From positions 135,169-199,168 of the forward strand of contig JBPCKA010000069.1 in NCBI GenBank assembly GCA_051004735.1: a stretch of 64,000 nucleotides of DNA, given 5' to 3'. Position 1 is the stretch's first letter; each line of letters begins with the position of its first letter. Positions 34,666 through 43,586 of this stretch are shown in pieces. The position numbers were made by a program, and so were the translations under genes. The notes beneath the pieces are model-generated. The model searched no databases. It was not told the DNA's origin and was given only the letters and a program-made list of their open reading frames with translations. The stretch comes from Euzebya sp051004735 (GTDB taxonomy: Bacteria; Actinomycetota; Nitriliruptoria; Euzebyales; Euzebyaceae).

Positions 34666-36096
34666 ATGAGCACCACTCAAGCCAATCTGCCTGAGGGCCG
34701 CATCCTGTCAATCGTCGGTCCGGTCATCGACGTGGAGTTTCCGCCGGACGCGCTGCCGGAGATCAACACGGCGTTGAAGCTGACCCGTGAACTGGACGGC
34801 GACAGCCTGATCATGACCGCCGAGGTCGCCCAGCACATCGGTGATCGCGTGATCCGCGCGATTGTGATGCAGCCGACCGACGGTCTGCGCCGCGGTACCA
34901 GCGTCCGTAACACGGGCGCGCCAATCATGGTGCCCGTCGGTGAGGGTGTGCTGGGCCACGTCTACAACGTGCTGGGTGAGCCCCTGGACGTCGACATCGA
35001 CCAGATCAGCCCCTCGGACTGGTGGCCTATCCACCGCGACGCCCCGCCCTTTGATGAACTGGAACCGCAGGCCAAGATGTTTGAGACAGGCATCAAGGTC
35101 ATCGACCTGATCGAGCCCTATGTGGAGGGCGGCAAGATCGGCATGTTCGGCGGGGCCGGCGTGGGAAAGACCGTGGTCATCCAGGAGATGATCCAGCGTG
35201 TCGCCCAGGACCACGGCGGGTTCAGTGTGTTCGCCGGAGTGGGCGAGCGGACCCGCGAGGGCAACGACCTGATGCTTGAGATGGAGGAGTCCGGCGTCCT
35301 TGAGAAGACCGCGTTGGTCTTCGGGCAGATGGATGAGCCTCCTGGTGTCCGGCTGCGGGTGGCCCTGTCCGCATTGACGATGGCGGAGTACTTCCGCGAC
35401 GTCGATCGCAAGGACGTGTTGCTGTTCATCGACAACATCTTCCGGTTCGTCCAGGCGGGTTCGGAGGTCTCCACGCTTCTGGGACGCATGCCCTCGGCCG
35501 TGGGCTACCAGCCCACACTTGCCAACGAGATGGGGCAGTTGCAAGAGCGGATCACCTCGACCAAGGGGCACTCGGTGACCAGCCTGCAGGCCGTGTACGT
35601 GCCTGCCGATGACATCACCGACCCGGCCCCGCACGCCACCTTCGCCCACCTTGACGCCCAGACGGTGCTGTCACGCTCGATCTCCGAGCTCGGCATCTAC
35701 CCGGCCGTTGACCCGTTGGACTCCACCAGCCGGATTCTTGACCCCCAGGTGGTCGGCCAGCGTCACTACGATGTCGCCACCCGCACCCAGGAGGTCCTGC
35801 AGCGCTACAAGGATCTGCAGGACATCATCGCCATCCTGGGCCTGGACGAACTGACCGAGGGCGACAAGCTGACCGTGCAGCGTGCCCGCAAGGTCCAGCG
35901 CTTCTTCGGCCAGCCGTTCTATGTCGCCAAGCAGTTCACCGGCCTTGAGGGCAAGACCGTACCGATTGCCGAGACCGTGGAAGCCTTCGAGAAGCTGATC
36001 GACGGCGAGTTCGATGACATCCCCGAACAGGCCTTCCTGAACTGCGGTGGCCTGGATGACGTGATGGCCAACGCCAAGCGTCTGGAAGACGCCTAG
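34666..36096 (+). CDS. atpD: F-type ATP synthase subunit beta
   Basis: 476 residues from the ATG at 34666 (site TAGGAG). Catalytic subunit: P-loop 'GGAGVGKTV' (about 160-168), catalytic Glu in 'GERTREGNDL', Walker B 'VLLFIDNIFRF', and the DELSEED-region equivalent reads 'LDELTEGDKL', a common variant. In-frame sequence upstream to 34525 overlaps atpG and is not coding. Confidence 0.97.
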   Translation: MSTTQANLPEGRILSIVGPVIDVEFPPDALPEINTALKLTRELDGDSLIMTAEVAQHIGDRVIRAIVMQPTDGLRRGTSVRNTGAPIMVPVGEGVLGHVYNVLGEPLDVDIDQISPSDWWPIHRDAPPFDELEPQAKMFETGIKVIDLIEPYVEGGKIGMFGGAGVGKTVVIQEMIQRVAQDHGGFSVFAGVGERTREGNDLMLEMEESGVLEKTALVFGQMDEPPGVRLRVALSALTMAEYFRDVDRKDVLLFIDNIFRFVQAGSEVSTLLGRMPSAVGYQPTLANEMGQLQERITSTKGHSVTSLQAVYVPADDITDPAPHATFAHLDAQTVLSRSISELGIYPAVDPLDSTSRILDPQVVGQRHYDVATRTQEVLQRYKDLQDIIAILGLDELTEGDKLTVQRARKVQRFFGQPFYVAKQFTGLEGKTVPIAETVEAFEKLIDGEFDDIPEQAFLNCGGLDDVMANAKRLEDA

Positions 36097-36115
36097 ACAT
36101 GAAATCGACACAGAC

Positions 36116-36415
36116 ATGATCAACGCCAAGGTCGTCTCGCCCGATGAGGCCCTGTTCGAGGGGGAGATCAGCGCCTGCTATGCCCGTTCCACAGAGGGCG
36201 AGATCGCGATCCTGACCGGACATCAACCGGCCCTGCTGCTGTTGGTTCCCGCCCCACTTGAGTTGGAGAAGGCCGACGGCAGCAAGGAGACCTTCGCGGT
36301 CCGGTCGGGCTTCCTTGAGTACTCAGGTGATCAGCTGACCGTGCTGTGCGATGACGCGGAGCAGGCGACGGACAAGGCTGCTGCAGTCGCGGCGTTGGAG
36401 TCCACGGCAGGCTAG
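36116..36415 (+). CDS. atpC: F-type ATP synthase subunit epsilon, short form
   Basis: 99 residues. The N-terminal beta-sandwich (about 1-85) is complete: 'VVSPDEALFEGE', 'GEIAILTGHQPALL', 'VRSGFLEYSGDQLTVLCDDAE'. The C-terminal two-helix domain that inhibits ATP hydrolysis in other bacteria (usually bringing the length to 120-140) is reduced to a remnant of about ten residues. Last gene of the operon. Confidence 0.93.
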   Translation: MINAKVVSPDEALFEGEISACYARSTEGEIAILTGHQPALLLLVPAPLELEKADGSKETFAVRSGFLEYSGDQLTVLCDDAEQATDKAAAVAALESTAG

Positions 36416-36424
36416 ACCCGCGCC

Positions 36425-36934
36425 ATGGACCAACCCGAGCACGTGACTCTGGGCAACGCCGCCGTCGTCACCTACGTCATCTCCTCCGGCGGGGTGCGGA
36501 TTGAGCATCTCCATGTGGCACCGGGCTGGACTGTTATGCGACAGGTGCCGGCCAAGCCCCGCCACCGACGTCGACCCGCGTCCACAGTGTCGGTGATTCT
36601 GAGTATGGACCAGTCTCCGGGGGTCCTGCAGTGGGAGTTCGAGGTCAACCAACGCGACGACGGCACCTGGGAACTGGCCACCAACGAACAGTGGCCGGGC
36701 GGCGATGAGGTCGTCATCGACACACCGGCGGGTCGGCTGCGTGCCACCTGTCGCGACCAGCGTCTGTCTGCTCCCGAGGTGGTGGTCCGGCCGGGATGGC
36801 AGATCACCAGCCAAAGCCACGACGACGAGGAGATCCTGGTCATCATGGCCGACGGCCAACAGGACTGGGAGTGTGTCATCTGGGCCGACGACCTGGGGCA
36901 CGGACCCACCACGGTTCAACGCGAGCATCGCTGA
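36425..36934 (+). CDS. conserved-looking hypothetical protein after atpC
   Basis: 169 residues, soluble, no signal peptide. Rich in beta-prone segments in two similar-looking halves ('WTVMRQVPAKPRHRRR' / 'WQITSQSHDDEEILV'). No family recognised; it is not the membrane DUF2550 protein found after atpC in mycobacteria. It starts nine bases after atpC and could be read from the atp transcript. Codon usage matches its neighbours, so a real gene is likely. Confidence 0.6.
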   Translation: MDQPEHVTLGNAAVVTYVISSGGVRIEHLHVAPGWTVMRQVPAKPRHRRRPASTVSVILSMDQSPGVLQWEFEVNQRDDGTWELATNEQWPGGDEVVIDTPAGRLRATCRDQRLSAPEVVVRPGWQITSQSHDDEEILVIMADGQQDWECVIWADDLGHGPTTVQREHR

Positions 36935-36939
36935 ACCCG

Positions 36940-38331
36940 ATGACGCCCGAGGAGTTCCGCCACCACGGTCGGCAGTTGATCGACTGGATCGCCGACTATC
37001 ACGAGTCACTGGATCAGCGAACGATCCTGCCCGAGGTACAACCCGGCGACATCAGGGCACTGCTGCCCCAGCGGGCGCCCGAGCAGCCAGAACCCTTCGA
37101 GGAGATCCTGGCGGACCTGGACCGCGTTGTCATGCCCGGGATCACCCACTGGCAGTCCCCTGGTTGGTTCGCCTACTTTCCGGCCAACACCTCCTTCCCC
37201 TCGATCCTGGGGGAGTTGGCCTCGGCGGGTCTGGCCCAACAGGGCATGTTGTGGTCAACCAGTCCCGCGGCCACCGAGATCGAATCCCACGTCCTTGACT
37301 GGCTGGTCGACCTCATGGACGTGCCGCAGACCTGGAAGACGACCAGCACCGGTGGGGGTGTGCTGCAGATGAGCGCCTCTGACTCCACCCACACCGCGCT
37401 GGTGGTTGCCCGGCACCGGGCAACGCAATCCGGTGCCGCCGCGGAGGATCTGGTGGTCTATGCCTCGACTCAGGCCCACTCCTCGGTGGAGAAGGGTGCC
37501 AGGGTGGCCGGGTTCAGCCACGTTCGACTCATCGCAACCGAGTCCGGCACCCGCGCGATGTCAGCCGCTGCGCTACAGACCGCCATCACGGCGGATTTGG
37601 CGCAAGGGTTGGTGCCGGCCTTTGTCTGCGCCAGCGTGGGCACGACCGGCACGACCGCGGTTGACCCGGTGGGCCGCATTGCCGAGATCGGGCGCCAGCA
37701 TGACCTATGGGTCCACGTCGACGCCGCCTACGCCGGCAGCGCGATGATCTGTCCCGAGTTTCGTGTCCACCAGAAGGGCCTTGAGTCGGTGGACTCCTAC
37801 ACCTTCAACCCGCACAAGTGGCTGTTGACCAACTTCGACTGCTCGGTGTTCTGGGTGGCCGACCGGCGGCCACTGATCCAGGCTCTGTCCATCATGCCGC
37901 CATACCTGGTCAACGATGCCAGCCAGTCCGGTGCGGTCATCGACTATCGGGACTGGCACGTTCCGCTGGGCCGCCGGTTCAGGGCGCTGAAGTTGTGGTT
38001 CGTTCTGCGCTCCTATGGCGCGGAGGGCCTGCGTGCCATGATCCGCCAGCACGTCGGCTTGGCACAGGATCTGGCAGCCCGGATTGCGGCGCACCCTGAC
38101 CTGGACCTGCTGGCCCCGACCCCCTTTGGGCTGGTGTCCTTCGCCCACCGTGAGGGTGATCAGGAGACCGGGCGAATCGTGCAGGCAGTCAACACCTCAG
38201 GCACCTCATACCTCACACCATCAATGCTTGACGGCCGGGCCTACGTCCGCGTCTCGATCGGGTCGGCCACCACCACGTCTGTGCAGGTCGAGCGCCTGTG
38301 GCAACTGATCAACCGCTCCGCCGTCCGATGA
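36940..38331 (+). CDS. aromatic L-amino-acid decarboxylase family (PLP group II)
   Basis: 463 residues from the ATG at 36940, five bases after the preceding stop. Group II PLP decarboxylase: 'PGITHWQSPGWFAYFP' substrate loop, 'VHVDAAYAGSAMICPEFR', PLP Lys in 'FNPHKWLLTNFDC' (about residue 298), and 'LKLWFVLRSYGAEGLR'. These features match DOPA/tryptophan decarboxylases more than glutamate decarboxylases. It faces the tryptophan catabolic genes kynA-kynU, suggesting tryptophan or a derivative as substrate; not proven. 3' end overlaps the next gene convergently by 23 bp. Confidence 0.85.
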   Translation: MTPEEFRHHGRQLIDWIADYHESLDQRTILPEVQPGDIRALLPQRAPEQPEPFEEILADLDRVVMPGITHWQSPGWFAYFPANTSFPSILGELASAGLAQQGMLWSTSPAATEIESHVLDWLVDLMDVPQTWKTTSTGGGVLQMSASDSTHTALVVARHRATQSGAAAEDLVVYASTQAHSSVEKGARVAGFSHVRLIATESGTRAMSAAALQTAITADLAQGLVPAFVCASVGTTGTTAVDPVGRIAEIGRQHDLWVHVDAAYAGSAMICPEFRVHQKGLESVDSYTFNPHKWLLTNFDCSVFWVADRRPLIQALSIMPPYLVNDASQSGAVIDYRDWHVPLGRRFRALKLWFVLRSYGAEGLRAMIRQHVGLAQDLAARIAAHPDLDLLAPTPFGLVSFAHREGDQETGRIVQAVNTSGTSYLTPSMLDGRAYVRVSIGSATTTSVQVERLWQLINRSAVR

Positions 38332-38779
38332 ATGCCAGGAACTTCTCCTGTTGGTCGGCGTCGTCGTCGACCTCGAGTGCCGGACCATAGATTCCCTCTG
38401 ACCGAATGGCCTCCTCGGGTAGTTCGGCGAGTTCGGCGTGGCAGTGGGCGATCACGTCGGGAGGCATCGATTCGAACTGTGCCAGGCCGGTTGCGGTGGC
38501 CAGATCCCAGGTATGGACCAGCAGATCACTTGAGTAGAACGTGTCCAGTGTCTGCTCGGGTGTGGTCGGGCCGAAGTAGCCGTCATAAGGCTTTTCGGCC
38601 AACTCCCGGTCATCAAGCACTTGCTGCACCCGGTCGCGGACCGCCGGCCAGGACGCCGAGACATCGGCGTTGTCCACCGCTGCCACAGCGCCGCCCGATG
38701 AGCTCCCCGTGTAGTGGCAGACCAGATGCAGGCCACCGCCTCGGCGACGTCGGCAGGAGCGCGGCGGGGTTCCTGCCAT
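38309..38779 (-). CDS. TIGR03086-type metal-binding (DinB/MDMPI) protein, N-terminus missing or altered
   Basis: 156 residues as read. The C-terminal part is typical: 'DTFYSSDLLVHTWDLATATGL' with the metal-ligand His, and the ending 'DADQQEKFLAFIGRRSG'. The first 40 residues are Arg/Gly-rich and lack the family's N-terminal helix with the PTPC.dW..dL..H motif, and there is no room for it before the kynA stop at 38825. Probably a 5'-truncated or frameshifted gene. Downstream of kynU-kynA on the same strand. Confidence 0.55.
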   Translation of the reverse strand: MAGTPPRSCRRRRGGGLHLVCHYTGSSSGGAVAAVDNADVSASWPAVRDRVQQVLDDRELAEKPYDGYFGPTTPEQTLDTFYSSDLLVHTWDLATATGLAQFESMPPDVIAHCHAELAELPEEAIRSEGIYGPALEVDDDADQQEKFLAFIGRRSG

Positions 38780-38824
38780 CCCATTGGGACATCCTACGGG
38801 TGGCAGACGCGCGGGAACGGCGCG

Positions 38825-39661
38825 CTACAACGTGGTGCGCACGTCCCACAGCTCCGGGAACAACACGACGTCCAGCATCTGTCGCAGGTAGGACACCCCC
38901 GGTGTGCCACCGGTGCCACGCTTGTCGCCGATGATCCGTTGGACGGTGGTCACATGATTGAAGCGCCAACGGCGGAAGTAGTCCTCGAGGTCGACCAGTT
39001 TCTCGGCCAACTCATAGGCCGTCCAGTGGGTATGGGGGTCGGCATAGATGGTGTGCCAGGCCGCGGTCACCGAGTCGTTGGCCTGATAGGGCTGAGTCCA
39101 ATCGCGCTGCAGGCACGAGGCGTCGATGGGGAATCCCTCGCGGTGCAACAGGGCCAGGACCTCGTCATACAGGCTGGGACGTTCCAGGTGCTCCTGCAGC
39201 AGCGCTACTACCTCTGGGCGGCCCTGGTGGGGGCGCAGCAACGCCGGGTTCTTGTTGCCCACCAGGAACTCGATCGCCCGGTACTGCCAACTCTGAAATC
39301 CTGAGGCTTGCCCCAGATCATCACGGAACTGGGTGTACTCGCTGGGAGTCATCGTTCGCAGCACGTCCCAGGCCGAGTTCAGCTGCTCGAAGATGCGGGC
39401 AACCCGGCTCAACATCTTGAAGCTTGGACGCATCTCGCTGTTCGCGATGGCGTCTCGGGCCGCCTCGATCTCATGGATCGCAAGCCTCATCCACAGTTCG
39501 GTGGTCTGGTGTTGGATGATGAACAGCATCTCGTCGTGGGCAGAGGACAGCAGCTGCTGGGCGTCAAGGATCTGATCCAACCGCAGGTAATCGCTGTAGG
39601 ACATCTGGCCGCGCAGGTGCATCGTCGCGCCCATGTCGCCGGGGTCCACAGGTGTGCTCAC
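38825..39661 (-). CDS. kynA: tryptophan 2,3-dioxygenase
   Basis: 278 residues from the GTG that overlaps the kynU stop (GTGA). Heme enzyme that opens the tryptophan indole ring to N-formylkynurenine. 'DEMLFIIQHQTTELWMR' near the N-terminus, substrate segment 'FQSWQYRAIEFLVGNKN', and the proximal heme His in 'RRWRFNHVTTVQRIIG', then 'KRGTGGTPGVSYL'. Complete. Confidence 0.95.
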   Translation of the reverse strand: MSTPVDPGDMGATMHLRGQMSYSDYLRLDQILDAQQLLSSAHDEMLFIIQHQTTELWMRLAIHEIEAARDAIANSEMRPSFKMLSRVARIFEQLNSAWDVLRTMTPSEYTQFRDDLGQASGFQSWQYRAIEFLVGNKNPALLRPHQGRPEVVALLQEHLERPSLYDEVLALLHREGFPIDASCLQRDWTQPYQANDSVTAAWHTIYADPHTHWTAYELAEKLVDLEDYFRRWRFNHVTTVQRIIGDKRGTGGTPGVSYLRQMLDVVLFPELWDVRTTL

Positions 39662-40905
39662 GTGACCCTCGTTTTGGTGTGGAAGGCCGGGCTGTCCCAC
39701 AGCCGCTGGTCCAGCACCTGTGCCAACACCTTGATCGCGGTCTGGACGTCACTGTGCCGCAGGTACAGAGGGGTGAACCCGAAACGCATGATGTCGGGCG
39801 CACGGAAGTCACCGATGACCCCTTCACCGATCAGCGCCTGCATGATCGCGAAGCCGTGCTCGTGGGCGAAGGACACCTGGCTGCCCCGCTGCGCCGGATC
39901 AGCCGGGGAGACCAGACGAAGCCCATGCCCGGCGCATCGTTGCTTGACACCCTCGACGAACTGCTGGGTCAGGGCCACCGACTTGGCCCGCACGACCGAC
40001 ATGTCCACCCCATCCCACACCTCCAGGGCCGCATCAAGTGCAGCCAGCGCGATGATGGGAGGGGTCCCGACCCGCATCCGCTGTACGCCGTGGGCAGGCC
40101 GGTAGTCCAGATCGAAATCGAACGGTGCCTGGTGCCCCATCCACCCGGACAGGATCGGGTCGGTGCTTTCGGCGTGACGGGGGGCCACGTACACGAACGC
40201 TGGCGAGCCTGGTCCGCCGTTCAGATACTTGTAGGTACACCCGACGGCCAGGTCCACTTCGCAGCCGGCCAGGTCAACCGGTACTGCCCCTGCGGAGTGC
40301 GCCAGGTCCCAGATCGCCACGGCGCCCGCGGCATGAACCGCCTGCGTCACGGTGGCCATGTCGTGCATCCGCCCGGTCCGGTAGTCGACCTGTGTCAGCA
40401 TCACCACGGCGATGTCGGCCCGTTCGGGTCCGTCCAGTGCCTGTAGGACCTGGTCCGGATCGACCAGTCGCAGCACGTGGTCGTCTCCAACGGTGCGCAG
40501 CAAACCCTGCGCCATGTACAGGTCTGTCGGGAAGTTTCCGGTGTCAGACAGCACCACACGCCGCTGCGGACGCAGACGCAACGCGGCGCCCAACGCCTTG
40601 ACCACGTTGAGGCTGGTTGAATCCGCCGCGACCACGCTGCCGGGTTCGGCACCGATCAGGGCGCCGATCCGGTCACCCACACGTGCGGGCAACCCAATCC
40701 AGTCGTGGTCGTTCCATCCCCGTATCAGGCTTTGACCCCACTGCCGGTTGATCACTTCCGCCACCCGGTCGGCGACACCCCTGGGCAGTGGCCCCAGCGA
40801 GTTTCCGTCCAGATACACGATCCCCTCGGGCAGATGGAATCGCGACCGGACCCCACTCAAAGGGTCATCGGCATCCATGCGATCCACGTCTGACACCACC
40901 ATCAC
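39658..40905 (-). CDS. kynU: kynureninase
   Basis: 415 residues. PLP enzyme that cleaves kynurenine to anthranilate and alanine. 'YLDGNSLGPLP' at the N-terminus, 'DTGNFPTDLYMAQGL', and the PLP Lys in 'GCTYKYLNGGPGSPAF' (about residue 226) are diagnostic. First gene of the unit, co-translated with kynA. The intermediate step, kynurenine formamidase, is not visible in this window. Confidence 0.95.
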   Translation of the reverse strand: MMVVSDVDRMDADDPLSGVRSRFHLPEGIVYLDGNSLGPLPRGVADRVAEVINRQWGQSLIRGWNDHDWIGLPARVGDRIGALIGAEPGSVVAADSTSLNVVKALGAALRLRPQRRVVLSDTGNFPTDLYMAQGLLRTVGDDHVLRLVDPDQVLQALDGPERADIAVVMLTQVDYRTGRMHDMATVTQAVHAAGAVAIWDLAHSAGAVPVDLAGCEVDLAVGCTYKYLNGGPGSPAFVYVAPRHAESTDPILSGWMGHQAPFDFDLDYRPAHGVQRMRVGTPPIIALAALDAALEVWDGVDMSVVRAKSVALTQQFVEGVKQRCAGHGLRLVSPADPAQRGSQVSFAHEHGFAIMQALIGEGVIGDFRAPDIMRFGFTPLYLRHSDVQTAIKVLAQVLDQRLWDSPAFHTKTRVT

Positions 40906-41050
40906 GTCCTCTCACCCTACGCCGCAAACACCCCACCAGTTGACAACAACGTGCACCCACCGACACACACGAGCATTCTGCAAGACACCACGGAAAGTTT
41001 CGGTCACGATCCTGCCAGGCAGTGGGCCAACTACGTCATGCTGGGGCCTG

Positions 41051-42358
41051 ATGACCGCCTTGCCGCAGCCCGCCCCTGCCCAGGAGCAAACCCCGCGTGA
41101 CACTGCCACCACAAAGGTGGCAAGCAACGCCCCGGGCGCCGGGCGTGGCCGCATCCAGGGCATCGACATGGCACGCGCGTTGGCGATCCTGGGGATGGTC
41201 ACCGTGCACTTCGGACCCTTCGACCCGGAGACCTCGACACTGGTTGGCAAGGTGTATCGGTTCAGCTACGGCCGGGCGTCCGTGCTGTTCGTGTTGTTGG
41301 CCGGGGTGGGGATCAGCCTGCTATTTCGGGCCCGGCCCGCGACCCAGGCCCGCATCCGGATCGCCTGGCGGGTGCTGGTGTTCTTCCCGGTTGGGGTGAT
41401 GTTGCAGGGCCTGCCGACCCCGGTCGCGGTGATCCTGCAGTTCTACGCCATCTACTACGCACTTGGCGGTGTGGTGGCCACCCTGAGGACTCGTTGGCTG
41501 GGCCTGCTCACCGTCACCTGGCTGGTGCTGGGTCCGCTCATCTTCCTCGCATTGCAGGACCCCACATTGGGCGGACGGGGCACGGCAACCGACCTGGGCG
41601 ATCCCGTGCGGCTGATCGGAGATCTGCTGTTGACCGGCTTCTACCCGCTGGTGACCTGGGCGCCTCCCCTGTTGATCGGGTTGCTGGTGGGCCGGACCGA
41701 CCTTCGCGACACCACCTCCAACATGGTGTTGACCGTCGCCGGGTTGGCAACTGCGGCGGTGGCCTACGGTGGCAGTGAGATCGGGCGTGCCAGCGGCGGT
41801 GACCTTGCCGGTTCGTCGCTGTTGCTGGCCGAGGGTCATACCGGCGCACCCCTCAACGTGTTGGGCACCAGTGGCGTGGCCGTGGCGGTGCTGGGTATCT
41901 GTCTGCTGGTTGCCCGGGGGCTGCCCAGGATCTCCTGGCACCTGGTCGCTATCGGCCAGATGGCACTGACGGTCTATGTGGGACACTTGTTGGTTCTGGC
42001 AGTACAACCCGAGTGGTTGGAGGGACGAGCCAGCGTGAGTGATGCTGTCACGAAAGTGGGCCGTTTCTACCTGGTCGTGGCGGTGTTGTGCGTCGCGTGG
42101 CGAGCCTTCTTCCAACGCGGACCCCTTGAGGCCCTGCTGGCGTTACCCTTCAAGATCACAACGCCCGGACGCGCTGGCGGGCACGGAACCGACGCGTACG
42201 TCCCCATCGACCAGAGGAACCAGGAGTGGGACAACCGATCACCACAGCCTGGGTCGAGGGCATCTCCAGCGACGCCCTGGATGCCTCCCCCGAAGCCTTC
42301 GCCGCCGTGGACAACGACCTCCGCGTCATCAGATGGAACAGGGCCGCCGAGAAGCTGA
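41051..42358 (+). CDS. DUF1624/HGSNAT-like or DUF418-like membrane acyltransferase-type protein, C-terminus altered
   Basis: 435 residues from the ATG at 41051; the frame is open 300 bp further upstream but that stretch is antisense to kynU. The N-terminal helix motif 'GRIQGIDMARALAILGMVTVHF' and about ten membrane helices fit the heparan-alpha-glucosaminide acetyltransferase/DUF418 superfamily. The natural C-terminal motif 'FQRGPLEALL' ends near 42145; the last 50 residues read out of frame into a decayed kinase gene, so the original stop was probably lost in the same rearrangement. Confidence 0.7.
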   Translation: MTALPQPAPAQEQTPRDTATTKVASNAPGAGRGRIQGIDMARALAILGMVTVHFGPFDPETSTLVGKVYRFSYGRASVLFVLLAGVGISLLFRARPATQARIRIAWRVLVFFPVGVMLQGLPTPVAVILQFYAIYYALGGVVATLRTRWLGLLTVTWLVLGPLIFLALQDPTLGGRGTATDLGDPVRLIGDLLLTGFYPLVTWAPPLLIGLLVGRTDLRDTTSNMVLTVAGLATAAVAYGGSEIGRASGGDLAGSSLLLAEGHTGAPLNVLGTSGVAVAVLGICLLVARGLPRISWHLVAIGQMALTVYVGHLLVLAVQPEWLEGRASVSDAVTKVGRFYLVVAVLCVAWRAFFQRGPLEALLALPFKITTPGRAGGHGTDAYVPIDQRNQEWDNRSPQPGSRASPATPWMPPPKPSPPWTTTSASSDGTGPPRS

Positions 42359-42780
42359 CCGGGTTCACGGCCGGGCAGTCCCTGGGTGGCCCCCTGCCGC
42401 ACCTGACCGGGTCCCAGCAGACGTCGCTGCGCCATGCTGCCGGGCGGTGCGGTCGACCGATACCCGCACCTATCTGCGTAGTGTCTATTCCCAGCGGCTG
42501 GCCAGCAGCGTTGGTCCCGAAGACACCATGCAGGCGCTGCAGGTCATCATCAGCGAACTTGAGGGCAAGGTCTGGATGACATGATGGACTCGGCCCGGGC
42601 AGAGGCGGGGGTGCTGGGATCCCCGCCGACGTCGATGTCTTCAGCCGATTTGCCCGCGATGGGTCCGGGGGTACCGGCTTGGGGATGTACACGGTCAAGC
42701 GGATCCTTGAGTTGCATCAAGGAACCATCGAGTTGGAACGGACCCCCGGCGGAGGGACGACGGCACGACGCATTGGGCTG
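42226..42780 (+). pseudogene. decayed sensor histidine kinase (PAS piece plus HATPase C-terminus)
   Basis: From GTG 42226 a PAS domain begins ('SPEAFAAVDNDLRVIRWNR', 'AEKLTGFTAGQSLGG') and breaks near 42435. The reading then continues in another frame ('MQALQVIISELEGKVW'). From about 42604 a third piece encodes the end of a HATPase domain: G1 box 'GGGAGIPADVDVFSRFA', G2 box 'GGTGLGMYTVKRILEL' and 'TIELERTPGGGTTARR'. The HisKA helix, N box and half the PAS are missing; about 550 bp remain of an expected 1.1 kb or more. Broken by internal deletions and frameshifts. Confidence 0.75.
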
Positions 42781-42861
42781 GGGCGAAGCCCCGTTAGCCC
42801 GTTGAGTTCGGAACTGCACGATCGGGTGCCCGTCGAGCCCAGCGACTTCGTGGCGCCGACG

Positions 42862-43584
42862 ATGGACCAGCGTGCCCGACGATACGCAATCCCGTGGGAG
42901 TGGTTCGACGCGGTCGTCGTCTACTTCGTGTGGTTTGCGCTGCTGGGGGCGCTGGCCCTGGGCGTGCAGACACTGGTGAGCGACAGCGACGTGCAGACTG
43001 CGGTCGTGCTTCCGGTCGCGGCCGTGGTCCTGGTTGTGGTCACGGTCGTGTGGATCGCCGTGCGGTCTGCTGCGGGTGGGCTGCCCGACGGGCGTCGTCG
43101 CCTGGTCGGGGTCAAACGCCCCGAGGCGCGAGACCTGGCCATCGGGGTGGGCTACGGCGTCGCCGCGTTCCTGGTCATTCAGTTGGGACTCGGCACGGCG
43201 GTCTCTGCGTTGGTCCAAGCGCTGGGACGTGAAGTCCCCCAAATCCAGGAGGGTGTACAGACCTCCCTGCAGGGTCAGGGAACACTTCCCCTGGTCATCG
43301 CCTTCGCAGTGGCGGTCTTGGCCCCAATGGGCGAGGAACTGCTGTTTCGAGGAGTGTTGTACCAGGCGTTGGCCAAGCACATGCCCGGGTGGCCGGCAGT
43401 CGGGCTCAGCGGGCTGGCCTTCGGATTGACCCACGTCGAGCTGTTCGTTGTCGTGCTGACATTCCCCCTTGGCATGTTCCTGGCGTGGACACTACGCCGT
43501 CACGGCACGTTGCTGGTGCCGATCCTGGCGCATGCGGTGTTCAATCTGATCGGTGTGGTGCTGATCCGGCTCGGAGGTGCCTGA
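42862..43584 (+). CDS. CPBP family intramembrane metalloprotease (CAAX/Abi-type)
   Basis: 240 residues from the ATG at 42862; the same frame runs back into the decayed kinase, so an upstream start would add a kinase tail. Six to seven membrane helices with the three glutamyl-protease motifs: 'MGEELLFRGVLY' (Glu-Glu...Arg), 'FGLTHVE' (His) and 'HAVFN' (His...Asn). Such proteases process membrane peptides or bacteriocins in other bacteria. Two bases before the next gene. Confidence 0.85.
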   Translation: MDQRARRYAIPWEWFDAVVVYFVWFALLGALALGVQTLVSDSDVQTAVVLPVAAVVLVVVTVVWIAVRSAAGGLPDGRRRLVGVKRPEARDLAIGVGYGVAAFLVIQLGLGTAVSALVQALGREVPQIQEGVQTSLQGQGTLPLVIAFAVAVLAPMGEELLFRGVLYQALAKHMPGWPAVGLSGLAFGLTHVELFVVVLTFPLGMFLAWTLRRHGTLLVPILAHAVFNLIGVVLIRLGGA

Positions 43585-43586
43585 AC

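Noticed and set aside
40748..41050. 100-codon upstream extension of the membrane acyltransferase-like gene
   Set aside because: It is antisense to the start of kynU and crosses the divergent promoter region; the encoded sequence is Thr/Ser-rich without family similarity.
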